A DNA stretch of 64,000 nucleotides from Streptomyces sp. MUM 2J (GCF_022414535.1 NZ_JADWYM010000032.1:1-64000), one strand, 5' to 3'; positions 8,860-18,085 are shown, counted from the first letter of the stretch. The notes: a model not told the origin generated them from the sequence alone. Translations and numbers: made by a program.

Positions 8860-9440
8860 TGCGCGTCAACTTCACCGTCAACGGACGCCCCCAGGAGGCC
8901 GACGACGTGTGGGAGGGCGAGTCCCTGCTGTACGTCCTGCGCGAGCGCCTCGGCCTGCCCGGCTCCAAGAACGCCTGCGAACAGGGCGAGTGCGGCTCCT
9001 GCACCGTGCGCCTGGACGGCGTGCCGGTCTGCTCCTGCCTGGTCGCCGCGGGCCAGGTGGAGGGCCGCGAGGTCGTCACCGTGGAGGGTCTGGCGGACTA
9101 CGCCAAGCAGCGCGCCGAGGGCGGCTGCGCGAGCGGGGCCTGCGGCACCCCGCTCGATGCGGCGAAGGCGTGGCAGGCCGAGGGCGCCGACTCGCAGACC
9201 GGCGAGGGCAACGAGCTGTCCCCGATCCAGCAGGCGTTCATCGACGCCGGTGCCGTCCAGTGCGGCTTCTGCACCCCCGGCCTCCTCGTCGCCGCCGACG
9301 AGATGCTGGAGCGCACCCCGAACCCGACCGACGCGGACATCCGCGAGGCGCTGTCGGGCAACCTGTGCCGCTGCACGGGCTACGAGAAGATCATGGACGC
9401 GGTCCGCCTGGCCGCCGCCCGCCAGTCCGAGGGGGTCTGA
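8859..9440 (+). CDS. xanthine dehydrogenase, [2Fe-2S] subunit
   Basis: A 193-residue iron-sulfur subunit passing electrons from the molybdenum centre to FAD. The plant-type ferredoxin cysteines are C40, C45, C48 and C60 (CEQGECGSC then C-x-C); the second cluster uses CGFC and CRC in QCGFCTPGLL and LCRCTGYEKI. Between the two clusters is a polar insertion of about 35 residues with two more cysteines (GGCASGACGTP), longer than in typical single-chain homologues. The start overlaps the FAD-subunit stop and the next gene begins two bases after the stop, so the three subunits form one tight operon. Confidence 0.93.
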   Translation: MRVNFTVNGRPQEADDVWEGESLLYVLRERLGLPGSKNACEQGECGSCTVRLDGVPVCSCLVAAGQVEGREVVTVEGLADYAKQRAEGGCASGACGTPLDAAKAWQAEGADSQTGEGNELSPIQQAFIDAGAVQCGFCTPGLLVAADEMLERTPNPTDADIREALSGNLCRCTGYEKIMDAVRLAAARQSEGV

Positions 9441-9442
9441 CC

Positions 9443-11866
9443 ATGCCGTTCCCCAAGCGTTCGACGACGTCCGAGCAGGGCGACGCCCCCACCGGCGTTC
9501 CCGCCAAGATCACGCAGGGCTCGCACACCAAGGGCGGCATCGGGGAGTCCACGCTCCGCCCGGACGGCACCCTGAAGGTCACCGGCGAGTTCGCGTACTC
9601 GTCCGACATGTGGCACGAGGACATGCTCTGGGGCCAGATCCTGCGCTCCACCGTCGCCCACGCCGAGATCGTGTCGATCGACACGTCCCAGGCCCTGGCG
9701 ATGCCGGGCGTGTACGCCGTCATGACCTACGACGACCTGCCCGCCGAGGTGAAGAACTACGGCCTGGAGATCCAGGACACCCCGGTCCTGGCCCACGGCA
9801 AGGTCCGCCACCACGGCGAGCCCGTCGCGATCGTCGCCGCCGACCACCCCGAGACCGCCCGCCGCGCCGCCGCCAAGATCCACGTGGAGTACCGCGAACT
9901 CCCCGTCATCACCGACGAGGCGTCGGCGGTCGCCCCCGACGCGCTCCTCGTCCACGAGGGCCGCGACGACCACCACGTGGGGCACGTCCCGCACCCCAAC
10001 ATCGTCCACCGCCAGCCCATCGTCCGCGGCGACGCCGCCGAGGCCGCGCGGCGCGCCGACGCCGTCGTCACCGGCGAGTACACCTTCGGCATGCAGGACC
10101 AGGCCTTCCTCGGTCCCGAGTCCGGCCTGGCCGTGCCGGAGGAGGACGGCGGCGTCCACCTCTACGTCGCCACCCAGTGGCTCCACTCCGACCTGCGCCA
10201 GATCGCGCCCGTCCTCGGCCTGCCCGAGGACCGGGTGCGGATGACGCTGGCCGGCGTCGGCGGCGCGTTCGGCGGCCGCGAGGACCTGTCGATGCAGATC
10301 CACGCCTGCCTCCTGGCGCTGCGCACCGGCAAGCCTGTGAAGATCGTCTACAACCGCTTCGAGTCCTTCTTCGGACACGTCCACCGTCACCCGGCGAAGC
10401 TGTACTACGAGCACGGCGCCACCAAGGACGGCAAGCTCACGCACGTCAGGTGCCGGATCGTCCTGGACGGCGGCGCCTACGCCTCCGCCTCCCCGGCGGT
10501 CGTCGGCAACGCCGCCTCCCTGTCGGTCGGCCCGTACGTGGTGGACGACGTCGACATCGAGGCCATCGCCCTCTACACCAACAACCCGCCCTGCGGCGCC
10601 ATGCGCGGCTTCGGCGCGGTCCAGGCGTGCTTCGCCTACGAGGCGCAGATGGACAAGCTGGCCGAGGAGCTGGGCATCGACCCGGTGGAGTTCCGCCGCC
10701 TGAACGCGATGGAGCAGGGCACGATCATGCCGACCGGCCAGCCCGTCGACTCCCCGGCTCCCGTCGCCGAACTCCTGCGCCGCGTCAAGGCGATGCCGAT
10801 GCCGCCCGAGCGCCAGTGGGAGTCCAGCGAGGGTGCCGACATCCGGCAGCTGCCCGGCGGTCTGTCCAACACCACGCACGGCGAGGGCGTCGTACGCGGC
10901 GTCGGCTACGCGGTCGGCATCAAGAACGTCGGCTTCTCCGAAGGGTTCGACGACTACTCCACGGCGCGCGTGCGCATGGAGGTCGTCGCCGGCGAGCCGG
11001 TCGCCACCGTGCACACCGCGATGGCGGAGGTCGGCCAGGGCGGCGTCACCGTGCACGCGCAGATCGCCCGCACCGAGCTCGGCATCACCCGGGTGACCAT
11101 CCAGCCGGCCGACACCCAGGTGGGCTCGGCCGGTTCGACGTCCGCCTCCCGCCAGACGTACGTCACCGGTGGCGCCGTGAAGAACGCGTGCGAACTGGTC
11201 CGGGAGAAGGTCCTGGAGATCGGGCGCCGCAGGTTCGGCTCCTACCACCCCGCCTGGGCGACCGCCGAACTGCTGCTGGAGGGCGGCAAGGTGGTCACCG
11301 ACGCCGGCGAGGTGCTCGCCGACCTCGTCGACGTCCTGGAGGGCGAGGCCGTCGAGGTCGAACGGGAGTGGCGGCACCGCCCGACCGAGGCCTTCGACCT
11401 GCGCACCGGCCAGGGCAACGGCCATGTGCAGTACTCCTTCGCCGCGCACCGCGCCGTGGTCGAGGTCGACACCGAACTCGGCCTGGTCAAGGTGATCGAA
11501 CTGGCCTGTGCCCAGGACGTCGGCAAGGCGCTCAACCCGCTGTCCGTCGTCGGCCAGATCCAGGGCGGCACGACCCAGGGCCTGGGCGTGGCGGTGATGG
11601 AGGAGATCATCGTCGACCCGAAGACGGCGAAGGTGCGCAACCCCTCCTTCACCGACTACCTGATCCCCACCATCCTCGACACGCCGACCATCCCGGTCGA
11701 CGTCCTCGAACTCGCCGACGAGCACGCCCCCTACGGCCTGCGCGGCATCGGCGAGGCGCCGACCCTGTCGTCGACGCCGGCCGTCCTCGCGGCCGTCCGC
11801 GACGCCACCGGCCTGGCGCTCGACCGCACCCCGGTGCGGCCCGAGCACCTGACCGGCACGGCGTAG
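9443..11866 (+). CDS. xanthine dehydrogenase, molybdopterin-binding subunit
   Basis: The 807-residue catalytic subunit that hydroxylates purines at a molybdenum cofactor. Visible family motifs are the N-terminal aldehyde oxidase/xanthine dehydrogenase hammerhead domain, GVGGAFGGRED, CGAMRGFGAVQACFAYE and the C-terminal LRGIGEAPTLSS with the presumed catalytic Glu. ATG 9443 follows the iron-sulfur gene after two bases. The separate FAD / FeS / Mo gene order is that of three-subunit bacterial enzymes. Substrate is inferred from the pucR, purine permease and xdhC neighbours and from the urate genes 35 kb downstream; related dehydrogenases for other heterocycles cannot be ruled out. Confidence 0.92.
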   Translation: MPFPKRSTTSEQGDAPTGVPAKITQGSHTKGGIGESTLRPDGTLKVTGEFAYSSDMWHEDMLWGQILRSTVAHAEIVSIDTSQALAMPGVYAVMTYDDLPAEVKNYGLEIQDTPVLAHGKVRHHGEPVAIVAADHPETARRAAAKIHVEYRELPVITDEASAVAPDALLVHEGRDDHHVGHVPHPNIVHRQPIVRGDAAEAARRADAVVTGEYTFGMQDQAFLGPESGLAVPEEDGGVHLYVATQWLHSDLRQIAPVLGLPEDRVRMTLAGVGGAFGGREDLSMQIHACLLALRTGKPVKIVYNRFESFFGHVHRHPAKLYYEHGATKDGKLTHVRCRIVLDGGAYASASPAVVGNAASLSVGPYVVDDVDIEAIALYTNNPPCGAMRGFGAVQACFAYEAQMDKLAEELGIDPVEFRRLNAMEQGTIMPTGQPVDSPAPVAELLRRVKAMPMPPERQWESSEGADIRQLPGGLSNTTHGEGVVRGVGYAVGIKNVGFSEGFDDYSTARVRMEVVAGEPVATVHTAMAEVGQGGVTVHAQIARTELGITRVTIQPADTQVGSAGSTSASRQTYVTGGAVKNACELVREKVLEIGRRRFGSYHPAWATAELLLEGGKVVTDAGEVLADLVDVLEGEAVEVEREWRHRPTEAFDLRTGQGNGHVQYSFAAHRAVVEVDTELGLVKVIELACAQDVGKALNPLSVVGQIQGGTTQGLGVAVMEEIIVDPKTAKVRNPSFTDYLIPTILDTPTIPVDVLELADEHAPYGLRGIGEAPTLSSTPAVLAAVRDATGLALDRTPVRPEHLTGTA

Positions 11867-11878
11867 CACCCGGACTCC

Positions 11879-11921
11879 CCGGGCGGCGCAGGGAACGTCA
11901 CACACTCCACGCGCCGCCCGG
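11879..11921. terminator. hairpin after the xanthine dehydrogenase operon
   Basis: CCGGGCGGCGC at 11879-11889 pairs with 11911-11921 around a 21-base loop, 13 bases after the stop of the molybdopterin subunit. The long loop makes it weaker than the other hairpins in this window; it may only attenuate transcription into the permease gene. Confidence 0.45.
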
Positions 11922-12088
11922 AGGAACCCCCTTCAGGTTCCGCTCCGCTCGCGGTCCTCGAAGCACCAGCAGTTCCGTTCGTCTCGGGCCGTCCCCCGGG
12001 TCGTCCATTCCCAAATCCCGCAGCCGCGGCACCCACGACCGCCGCGGCCAGGATGCGGGTGCCCCTTTGAACCTTGGGAGATGGCACC

Positions 12089-13546
12089 ATGACCCAGCAG
12101 TCAGTGGAGCCCAGAACCACCGCCGAGGACGCGGGCGCGGGCAGCCGCGTCCCGGCCGGCCGGTCCTGGCTCGACCGGTACTTCCACATATCCCAGCGGG
12201 GATCCACCGTCGCGACCGAAGTGCGCGGCGGCGTCACCACCTTCATGGCGATGGCGTACATCCTGCTGCTCAACCCCCTGATCCTGTCCGGCAAGGACGC
12301 GGCCGGGGACACGCTCGGCCAGAAGTCCCTGATCACCGCGACCGCGTTCGCCGCGGCCGCCACCACGCTCCTGATGGGCTTCGTCGGCAAGGTGCCGCTC
12401 GCCCTCGCCGCCGGCCTGTCGGTCTCCGGAGTCCTCTCCTCCCAGGTCGCCCCGCAGATGACCTGGCCGCAGGCGATGGGCATGTGCGTGATGTACGGAG
12501 TCGTCATCATGCTGCTGGTCGTCACCGGCCTGCGCGAGTTGATCATGAACGCGATCCCGCTCGCGCTCAAGCACGGCATCACGATGGGCATCGGTCTGTT
12601 CATCGCCCTCATCGGCTTCTACAAGGCCGGTTTCGTCCACCAGGGCAAGGCCACCCCGCTCTCCCTCGGCCCCGCCGGTGAGCTGGCCGGCTGGCCGGTC
12701 CTGCTCTTCGCCGGCACCCTCCTGCTGATCTTCATGCTGCAGGCCCGCAAGGTCCCCGGCGCCATCCTCATCGGCATCGTCTCCGGCACCGTCGTCGCCG
12801 CGATCCTCAACGGCGCCGGCGTCGTCAAGGCCGGTGCCTGGTCCAACGGCGCCCCCGAACTCCACGGCAGCGCGGTGTCGATGCCCGACTTCTCGCTCTT
12901 CGGCCACGTCGAGTTCGGCGGCTGGGGCGAGGTCGGTGCCATGACCGTCGGCATGATCGTCTTCACCCTGGTCCTCGCCGGGTTCTTCGACGCCATGGCC
13001 ACCATCATCGGCGTCGGCACCGAGGCCAAGCTCGCCGACGACAAGGGCCGTATGCCGGGCCTGTCGAAGGCGCTGTTCATCGACGGCGCCGGTGGCGCGA
13101 TCGGCGGCGTCGCGGGTGGCTCGGGCCAGACGGTCTTCATCGAGTCGGCGACCGGGGTCGGCGAGGGCGCCCGCACGGGTCTCGCCTCCGTCGTCACGGG
13201 CCTGTTCTTCGCGGCCTGCCTCTTCTTCACCCCGCTGACGGCGATCGTGCCGCAGGAGGTCGCCTCCGCCGCCCTGGTGGTCATCGGAGCGATGATGCTG
13301 ATGAACGCCCGCCACGTCGACTGGGCCGACCGCGCCACCGCGATCCCGGTGTTCCTGACGGTCGTGCTGATGCCGTTCACCTACACCATCACCACGGGTG
13401 TGGCCGCCGGCGTCGTCTCGTACGTCGCCATCAAGGCCGCCCAGGGCAAGGCCCGTGAGATCGGTGCCTTCATGTGGGGCCTGACCGCGATCTTCCTGGT
13501 CTACTTCGCCCTCAACCCGATCGAGAGCTGGCTGGGCGTGCACTAG
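12089..13546 (+). CDS. AzgA-type purine (adenine/guanine/hypoxanthine) permease
   Basis: A 485-residue polytopic transporter of the AzgA-like branch of the NCS2 superfamily, taking up purine bases by proton symport. Family features are the N-terminal TEVRGGVTTFMAMAYILLLNP, AGLSVSGVLSSQVAPQMTWPQAMG, and the later FFDAMATIIGVG and SGQTVFIESATGVGEGARTG, which matches the purine-site signature. ATG 12089 has GGGAG eight bases upstream; TTG 12074 is a weaker alternative. It sits between the xanthine dehydrogenase genes and xdhC on the same strand, so uptake and oxidation are probably co-expressed. The substrate among purines is not determined. Confidence 0.88.
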   Translation: MTQQSVEPRTTAEDAGAGSRVPAGRSWLDRYFHISQRGSTVATEVRGGVTTFMAMAYILLLNPLILSGKDAAGDTLGQKSLITATAFAAAATTLLMGFVGKVPLALAAGLSVSGVLSSQVAPQMTWPQAMGMCVMYGVVIMLLVVTGLRELIMNAIPLALKHGITMGIGLFIALIGFYKAGFVHQGKATPLSLGPAGELAGWPVLLFAGTLLLIFMLQARKVPGAILIGIVSGTVVAAILNGAGVVKAGAWSNGAPELHGSAVSMPDFSLFGHVEFGGWGEVGAMTVGMIVFTLVLAGFFDAMATIIGVGTEAKLADDKGRMPGLSKALFIDGAGGAIGGVAGGSGQTVFIESATGVGEGARTGLASVVTGLFFAACLFFTPLTAIVPQEVASAALVVIGAMMLMNARHVDWADRATAIPVFLTVVLMPFTYTITTGVAAGVVSYVAIKAAQGKAREIGAFMWGLTAIFLVYFALNPIESWLGVH

Positions 13547-13592
13547 GGGTGTTGCGAACGTCCCGCACCGCACCGGACGTTCGGAACACCCC
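13546..13592. terminator. long hairpin after the purine permease gene
   Basis: An 18-bp stem with one mismatch (13546-13563 with 13575-13592; arms begin GGGGTGTT and end AACACCCC) starts at the last base of the permease stop codon. It would limit read-through into xdhC, which has its own ribosome site. Confidence 0.7.
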
Positions 13593-13645
13593 CTGGCCGA
13601 GCTCTCCGAGAGCCCGCCACACCACCGCCTTAAGGAGACCGACAG

Positions 13646-14797
13646 ATGCTGGACATCGCCGACGAGCTGAACCGGTGGGTCGAGCAGGGACGCGACTTCG
13701 CCGTCGCCACCGTGGTGGCCGTCGGCGGCAGCGCACCCCGCCAGCCCGGCGCCGCACTCGCGGTGGACGCCGATGGCACGGCGATCGGGTCGGTCTCCGG
13801 TGGTTGCGTGGAGGGCGCGGTGTACGAGCTGTGCCGGCAGGCGCTGACGGACGGCGAGACCGTCCTGGAGCGCTTCGGCTACAGCGACGATGACGCCTTC
13901 GCCGTCGGCCTGACCTGCGGCGGCGCCATCGACATCCTCGTCACCCCGGTGCGGGCCGGCGACCCGGCCCGCCCGGCGGCCGCCGAGGCCCTCGCCGCGG
14001 CCGCGGGAGGGCGGGCGGCGGCCCTCGCGCGGGTCGTGCGGGGCCCGGCCGACCTGATGGGCCGGGCCCTGCTGGTCCGCCCCGACGGCTCCGGCACGGG
14101 CGGTCTCGGCGCCCACCCCGAGCTGGACCGCACCGTGGCCGCCGAGGCCCGCGCCTTCCTCGACGCCGGCCGCACCGGTGTCCTGGAGATCGGCGAGCGG
14201 GGTTCGCGCTGCGGGGCGCCGCTGACCCTGCTCGTCGAGTCCTCCGTTCCCCCGCCCCGGATGATCGTCTTCGGTGCCGTCGACTTCGCCTCGGCCCTGG
14301 TCCGCGTCGGGAAGTTCCTCGGCCACCGTGTGACGGTGTGCGACGCCCGCCCCGTCTTCGCCACCCGCGCCCGCTTCCCCGACGCCGACGAGGTCGTCGT
14401 CGAGTGGCCCCACAAGTACCTCCGGCGCACGGACGTCGACGCCCGCACCGTCCTGTGCGTGCTCACCCACGACGCCAAGTTCGACGTGCCGCTGCTGAAG
14501 CTGGCGCTGCGGCTGCCGGTGGCCTACGTCGGTGCGATGGGCTCACGCCGTACCCACCTGGACCGCAACCGGCGGCTGCGCGAGGTCGGGGTGACGGATC
14601 TGGAACTGGCCCGGCTGCGTTCCCCGATCGGCCTCGACCTCGGGGCCCGCACCCCGGAGGAGACGGCCCTGTCGATCGCCGCGGAGATCGTCGCCGACCG
14701 GCGCGGCGGCAGTGGGGTGTCACTGACCGGAGCGCCCACCCCGATCCACCACGACACGGCGGCGCAAGCAGCGCAACGGACCGGGGCGGTGGCCTGA
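13646..14797 (+). CDS. xdhC: XdhC/CoxI-family molybdenum cofactor insertion protein
   Basis: A 383-residue accessory protein of the XdhC family, which binds sulfurated molybdenum cofactor and delivers it to xanthine dehydrogenase. The N-terminal XdhC_CoxI domain has VVAVGGSAPRQPGAALAV and SVSGGCVEGAV; the C-terminal Rossmann-like domain has TVCDARPVFATRARFPDADE, THDAKFDVPLLKLAL and YVGAMGSRRTHLDR. The usual GAGHV glycine motif reads FGAVD, a departure from the textbook nucleotide loop. ATG 13646 follows AAGGAGACC. It is last in the purine oxidation block and ends just before a large palindrome. Confidence 0.9.
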   Translation: MLDIADELNRWVEQGRDFAVATVVAVGGSAPRQPGAALAVDADGTAIGSVSGGCVEGAVYELCRQALTDGETVLERFGYSDDDAFAVGLTCGGAIDILVTPVRAGDPARPAAAEALAAAAGGRAAALARVVRGPADLMGRALLVRPDGSGTGGLGAHPELDRTVAAEARAFLDAGRTGVLEIGERGSRCGAPLTLLVESSVPPPRMIVFGAVDFASALVRVGKFLGHRVTVCDARPVFATRARFPDADEVVVEWPHKYLRRTDVDARTVLCVLTHDAKFDVPLLKLALRLPVAYVGAMGSRRTHLDRNRRLREVGVTDLELARLRSPIGLDLGARTPEETALSIAAEIVADRRGGSGVSLTGAPTPIHHDTAAQAAQRTGAVA

Positions 14798-14890
14798 CGT
14801 CTCGGACCCGGTCCCCTCGGGGGTGATGCGTCCGGGGCGCGGAGTGCGGTGCCGGTGCCTGCCGGGCGGGCTTCGGCCGGGTGGCCGAGG

Positions 14891-14945
14891 CGGGCCGGGC
14901 TGGTACCGGCCGGCGATCCGCACCGGCCGGTACCAGCCCGGCCCG
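14891..14945. terminator. perfect 23-bp palindrome between convergent genes
   Basis: The 23-base arm at 14891-14913 pairs without mismatch with 14923-14945 around a nine-base loop; the core is CTGGTACCGGCCGG. It lies between the ends of xdhC (+) and the SRPBCC gene (-), the position of a shared bidirectional terminator. A short GGTCCGGGTCCGGCGGGTCC repeat follows. Confidence 0.75.
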
Positions 14946-14972
14946 GCGGGTCCGGGTCCGGCGGGTCCGGGC

Positions 14973-15413
14973 TCACCCGGCCCTGAGCAGGTGGTTCACC
15001 GCCCGGCCGAACACGGCGCGCGAGGTCGCCCGCACGACCGGGTCGAAGAAGCCCGGCAGGAAGGGCAGACGCAGCTCCTCGCGCCACTCCACCCGGGTCC
15101 GGCCGCCGGGGCCGGGCCGTACCTCGATCTCGGCCCAGCCGCGGACCACCCGCCCCCGCTTCTCCAGGCGGCAGCGCCCGGGGGTGTCCTCGTCCGGCGG
15201 CTGCCAGACGGTGACCTCCATCCGGTCGTCGAAGCCGATCGGCCCGAGGGCGGTGCGGGCCACCACGAGGGTTCCGAGGGCGGTGGGCTGCGGTGGGTGC
15301 ACGCTGACGCGGGTCAGGGGGACCGCGTCCCCGTGCCGGGGCCAGTCGGTGAGCCGGCGCCAGGTCTCCCGCAGGGGGAGCGGTGCCGTGCGTTGGAGGC
15401 GGAAGTCGACCAC
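14973..15413 (-). CDS. SRPBCC (START/polyketide cyclase-like) family protein
   Basis: A 146-residue helix-grip protein. The layout is typical of bacterial SRPBCC proteins: an N-terminal strand with LPLRETWRRLTDWPRHGDAVP, central strands (RTALGPIGFDDRMEVTVW), and a C-terminal long helix (FFDPVVRATSRAVFGRAVNHLL). Such proteins bind hydrophobic ligands; no catalytic function is assigned. The GTG start has no Shine-Dalgarno but lies six bases after TATGAT (complement of 15420-15425), so the mRNA is probably leaderless. It is convergent with xdhC and separate from the deacetylase gene. Confidence 0.75.
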   Translation of the reverse strand: MVDFRLQRTAPLPLRETWRRLTDWPRHGDAVPLTRVSVHPPQPTALGTLVVARTALGPIGFDDRMEVTVWQPPDEDTPGRCRLEKRGRVVRGWAEIEVRPGPGGRTRVEWREELRLPFLPGFFDPVVRATSRAVFGRAVNHLLRAG

Positions 15414-15441
15414 GCCTTGATCATATGGACCGTACGCCCCG

Positions 15442-16233
15442 TCAGGGCCGGTACACCGTGCCCGGCTCCGCCGTGCCCGGGGCCAGCAGTTGGGGGACCG
15501 TCACGAAGACGTAGCCGCGTTCCTTCAGGGCGTCGATGATGCCGGGCACGGCGGGGACCGTGCCCGGGTAGATGTCGTGCAGCAGGATGATGCCGTCCCG
15601 GGACGCCTGGTCGAGGACCCGCCGGGTGATCAGTGCGGAGTCCTCGGTCTGGTAGTCCTTGGCGGTGACGCTCCACAGCACCTCGGCCAGGCCCATCTCC
15701 CTGCAGATCCGGTGCACGGTGTCGTTGGTGCGGCCCTGAGGTGGGCGCATCAGCGTCGGCCGGTGCCCGGTCAGGCGTTCTATCGCCTCGTCGGGGCGGC
15801 GGAGTTCCTCGCGTATCTCCTCCGGCCCGATCCGCGTCAGTATCTTGTGGTCCCAGGTGTGGCTGGCGACCTCGTGGCCCTCGGCGGCCATCCGCTTCAC
15901 CAGTTCGGGGTACTTCTCGATGTGCCGTGCGCCCAGGAGGAAGAAGGTCGCCGGGACCTGTCTCTCCTTCAGGATGTCCAGCAGCCGCGGGGAGTTCTCG
16001 CTGGGCCCGGCGTCGAAGGTGAGCGCGATGCACTTGGCCTCGCGGCAGTCGACGGTTCCGAACCGGGCGCCCTGGACGGTGGCGGCGGGGTGGGCGCGGG
16101 CAGCGCTGGGTGCCGTGGTGTTCAGGCGGGCGCACCCGCTCAGCGTCAGGATCAGGCCGGCGGCGGCCGAGAGGGCCGCCGCGGTCCGGAACGCATTCCC
16201 CGTTCTGTGCATCTTCCTGGTCAGTGAAGGCAT
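15442..16233 (-). CDS. polysaccharide deacetylase lipoprotein (NodB homology)
   Basis: A 263-residue exported protein. A lipoprotein signal peptide ends with the lipobox LSGC near residue 33, followed by a carbohydrate esterase 4 domain. CE4 motifs are ALTFDAGPS, SHTWDH and RPPQGRTND. The first motif is TFDAGP where the family norm is TFDDGP, so one metal-ligand Asp is replaced, a variant that may weaken or alter metal binding. It probably deacetylates peptidoglycan or another cell-wall glycan. ATG 16233 lies six bases after TATAGT (complement of 16240-16245) without a Shine-Dalgarno, suggesting a leaderless mRNA. The promoter is covered by a large palindrome. Confidence 0.85.
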   Translation of the reverse strand: MPSLTRKMHRTGNAFRTAAALSAAAGLILTLSGCARLNTTAPSAARAHPAATVQGARFGTVDCREAKCIALTFDAGPSENSPRLLDILKERQVPATFFLLGARHIEKYPELVKRMAAEGHEVASHTWDHKILTRIGPEEIREELRRPDEAIERLTGHRPTLMRPPQGRTNDTVHRICREMGLAEVLWSVTAKDYQTEDSALITRRVLDQASRDGIILLHDIYPGTVPAVPGIIDALKERGYVFVTVPQLLAPGTAEPGTVYRP

Positions 16234-16240
16234 GGAGCGA

Positions 16241-16272
16241 CTATACGTAGCGTGTATACGCGCTACGTATAG
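16241..16272. promoter_or_regulatory. perfect palindromic operator over the deacetylase promoter
   Basis: CTATACGTAGCG at 16241-16252 is the exact reverse complement of 16261-16272, with TGTATACG between. The predicted -10 TATAGT for the leaderless deacetylase gene lies in the proximal arm, so a bound protein would block RNA polymerase. The AT-rich symmetrical TACGTA core resembles TetR-type operators, but no such regulator is adjacent. Confidence 0.6.
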
Positions 16273-16437
16273 TCTCCGATCGCTGCCCTTTCGCCGAATG
16301 TGACGGTCCTCACCAGGTCATACGCGCCAACGGGAAAAGGCACACACCCCCCGCCGGGACGCCGCCGCCGTCGCTCGGTGGCGGGGTCCCGGTGCCCCCC
16401 GTGCCAGGCCGGGGCCGTCTCCCGGGGCACCCGCGGG

Positions 16438-17970
16438 TCACCAGCCGGTCAGCAGCAGGTGGTTGGCGAGCAGCGCGAGTGCCGCCTGGGCCGCCAGTGC
16501 CGCGGCAGGCAGCGTTCGCACGTCAAGGAGCGGCGTCCGGTGCGTGCTCCCGGTGTGCCGGCCGGAAGTCGTCGTACCGGGCGTACCGGGGCTTTCGGCC
16601 GGTGCTGCGGATGGCGCCGCCTCCCACGCCCTCGGGGCGGCGGGGGAGCGCGCCGGGCGTCGCGACGGGGCGAACGCCGCCTGTCGCGGCACCGGCCACG
16701 CGCGTGGGCCGGTCAGGAACGCTCCCGCCGGCAGCAGCCACATCACGAACGGCAGCCAGATCCGCTCCGTCTCCGCCTTGCTCATCCCCGACAGGTCGGC
16801 CGTCAGCAGGGCGAGCGCCGCCGCCCCGACGAGGACGGCGAGCCGTGCCTCACCGGCGTCGTCGTCCAGCAGCCCGCGGCCCCGCGTGCGCAGCAGCGTG
16901 CCCCCGGCCCGGCGCAGGCCCGCCACGGTCGCAAGCCCGATGAGCAGCACCGTGCACGCGAGATTGGCCCACACCCAGTAGGCGTAGGGCCGGATGCCGC
17001 CGGCTCCCTGGTAGTAGCGGCGCACCAGCAGGTGGTAGGCCTCCCACCAGTCGAATCCGGCGAGGGTGAACGCGGTCGGTACGACGGCCGCCCCGGCCAC
17101 CAGCCAGGGCAGCGCCCGCAGCCGGCCCCGCCCCAGCAGCAGCACCGCCCCGCCGATCAGCGCGAAGAGCGTCAGACCGTACGACAGGTAGCACGTCAGC
17201 CCGAACAGCAGGCCCGAGCCCGCCGCCCACACCGCCGGCCTCCCGGTCACCGCCAGCGCCAGCATGGCCACCGACCAGGCGGCCACGGCCGCGAAGTAGG
17301 CGTCGGGCGCGGCGCCCATCCAGACCGCGGCCGGTGCGAGCACCAGGAACGGCGCCGCCCGCCGCGCCAGGCCCTCCCCGCTCAGCGCGCGCACCGCGAC
17401 GAGGACGGCCACGCACGCCGACGCGCCGGCGGTGATGCACCAGGCCCCCGCCCAGCCGCCGCCGCCGAGGCCGATCCGGTCCAGCAGGACGAAGGTGAGG
17501 ACGGCGCCCGGCGGGTGGCCGGCGACGTGCGCGGGCCAGTTGTCGGGGGAGTGGAGCAGGATGTGGTGGGTGAAGTCCTGCAGCGCGGCGTGGATGTCGT
17601 GGAAGCGGCCGACGGCCGGCACGTACTCGAAGCGGGTGGTCAGCCGCTCCACCACACCGCGCTGCCAGCCGTCGATCAGCGCCAGCGACCAGATCCAGGC
17701 CAGTGCGGTGCCGTAGGCCGCCCACAGCAACGCCTGCCAGGGCAGCCGGGCGGCGACGCCGGGGCCGTACGCCACGACGGCGACGGCGAGCGCCACCGCG
17801 GCCGGCGTGCCCGGCCCGACGTGCGGGTCCCAGGCACCCACCAGCGGGGGCCAGCCCACGAAGAGGGTGTGGTCGGAGTCCTCGATGCGGCGGCCGACGA
17901 CGACGGCGGCCACGACGAGCAGGACGGCCGCCAGGACGGCGGCGAGGTCGCGGTAACGGGAACGGATCAC
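16438..17970 (-). CDS. polytopic membrane protein, possible GT-C-type glycosyltransferase
   Basis: A 510-residue integral membrane protein with about eleven hydrophobic segments and, after the first ones, an extracytoplasmic loop containing RFEYVPAVGRFHDIHAALQD and HSPDNWPAHVAGHPPGA. The topology and early loop with acidic/His residues recall GT-C mannosyl- or arabinosyltransferases, which use polyprenyl-phosphate sugars, but I see no decisive catalytic motif. A Pro/Ser/Thr-rich linker of about 65 residues precedes the last helix. The start is GTG, with TAGCGT just upstream. It diverges from the membrane molybdopterin oxidoreductase. Nearby genes (deacetylase, GT2, epimerase) support a cell-envelope glycan role. 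Confidence 0.55.
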   Translation of the reverse strand: MIRSRYRDLAAVLAAVLLVVAAVVVGRRIEDSDHTLFVGWPPLVGAWDPHVGPGTPAAVALAVAVVAYGPGVAARLPWQALLWAAYGTALAWIWSLALIDGWQRGVVERLTTRFEYVPAVGRFHDIHAALQDFTHHILLHSPDNWPAHVAGHPPGAVLTFVLLDRIGLGGGGWAGAWCITAGASACVAVLVAVRALSGEGLARRAAPFLVLAPAAVWMGAAPDAYFAAVAAWSVAMLALAVTGRPAVWAAGSGLLFGLTCYLSYGLTLFALIGGAVLLLGRGRLRALPWLVAGAAVVPTAFTLAGFDWWEAYHLLVRRYYQGAGGIRPYAYWVWANLACTVLLIGLATVAGLRRAGGTLLRTRGRGLLDDDAGEARLAVLVGAAALALLTADLSGMSKAETERIWLPFVMWLLPAGAFLTGPRAWPVPRQAAFAPSRRPARSPAAPRAWEAAPSAAPAESPGTPGTTTSGRHTGSTHRTPLLDVRTLPAAALAAQAALALLANHLLLTGW

Positions 17971-18085
17971 ATCGTCGAACGCTAGGGTGTGCGGACCGCG
18001 AGCGGGGGATGACCGGCAGGGACGTCAGCGTTTCGTCATCGGTCGTGCACCGGTTGGCAGCCCCTTCCGGGCCTACCGTCGTCTC

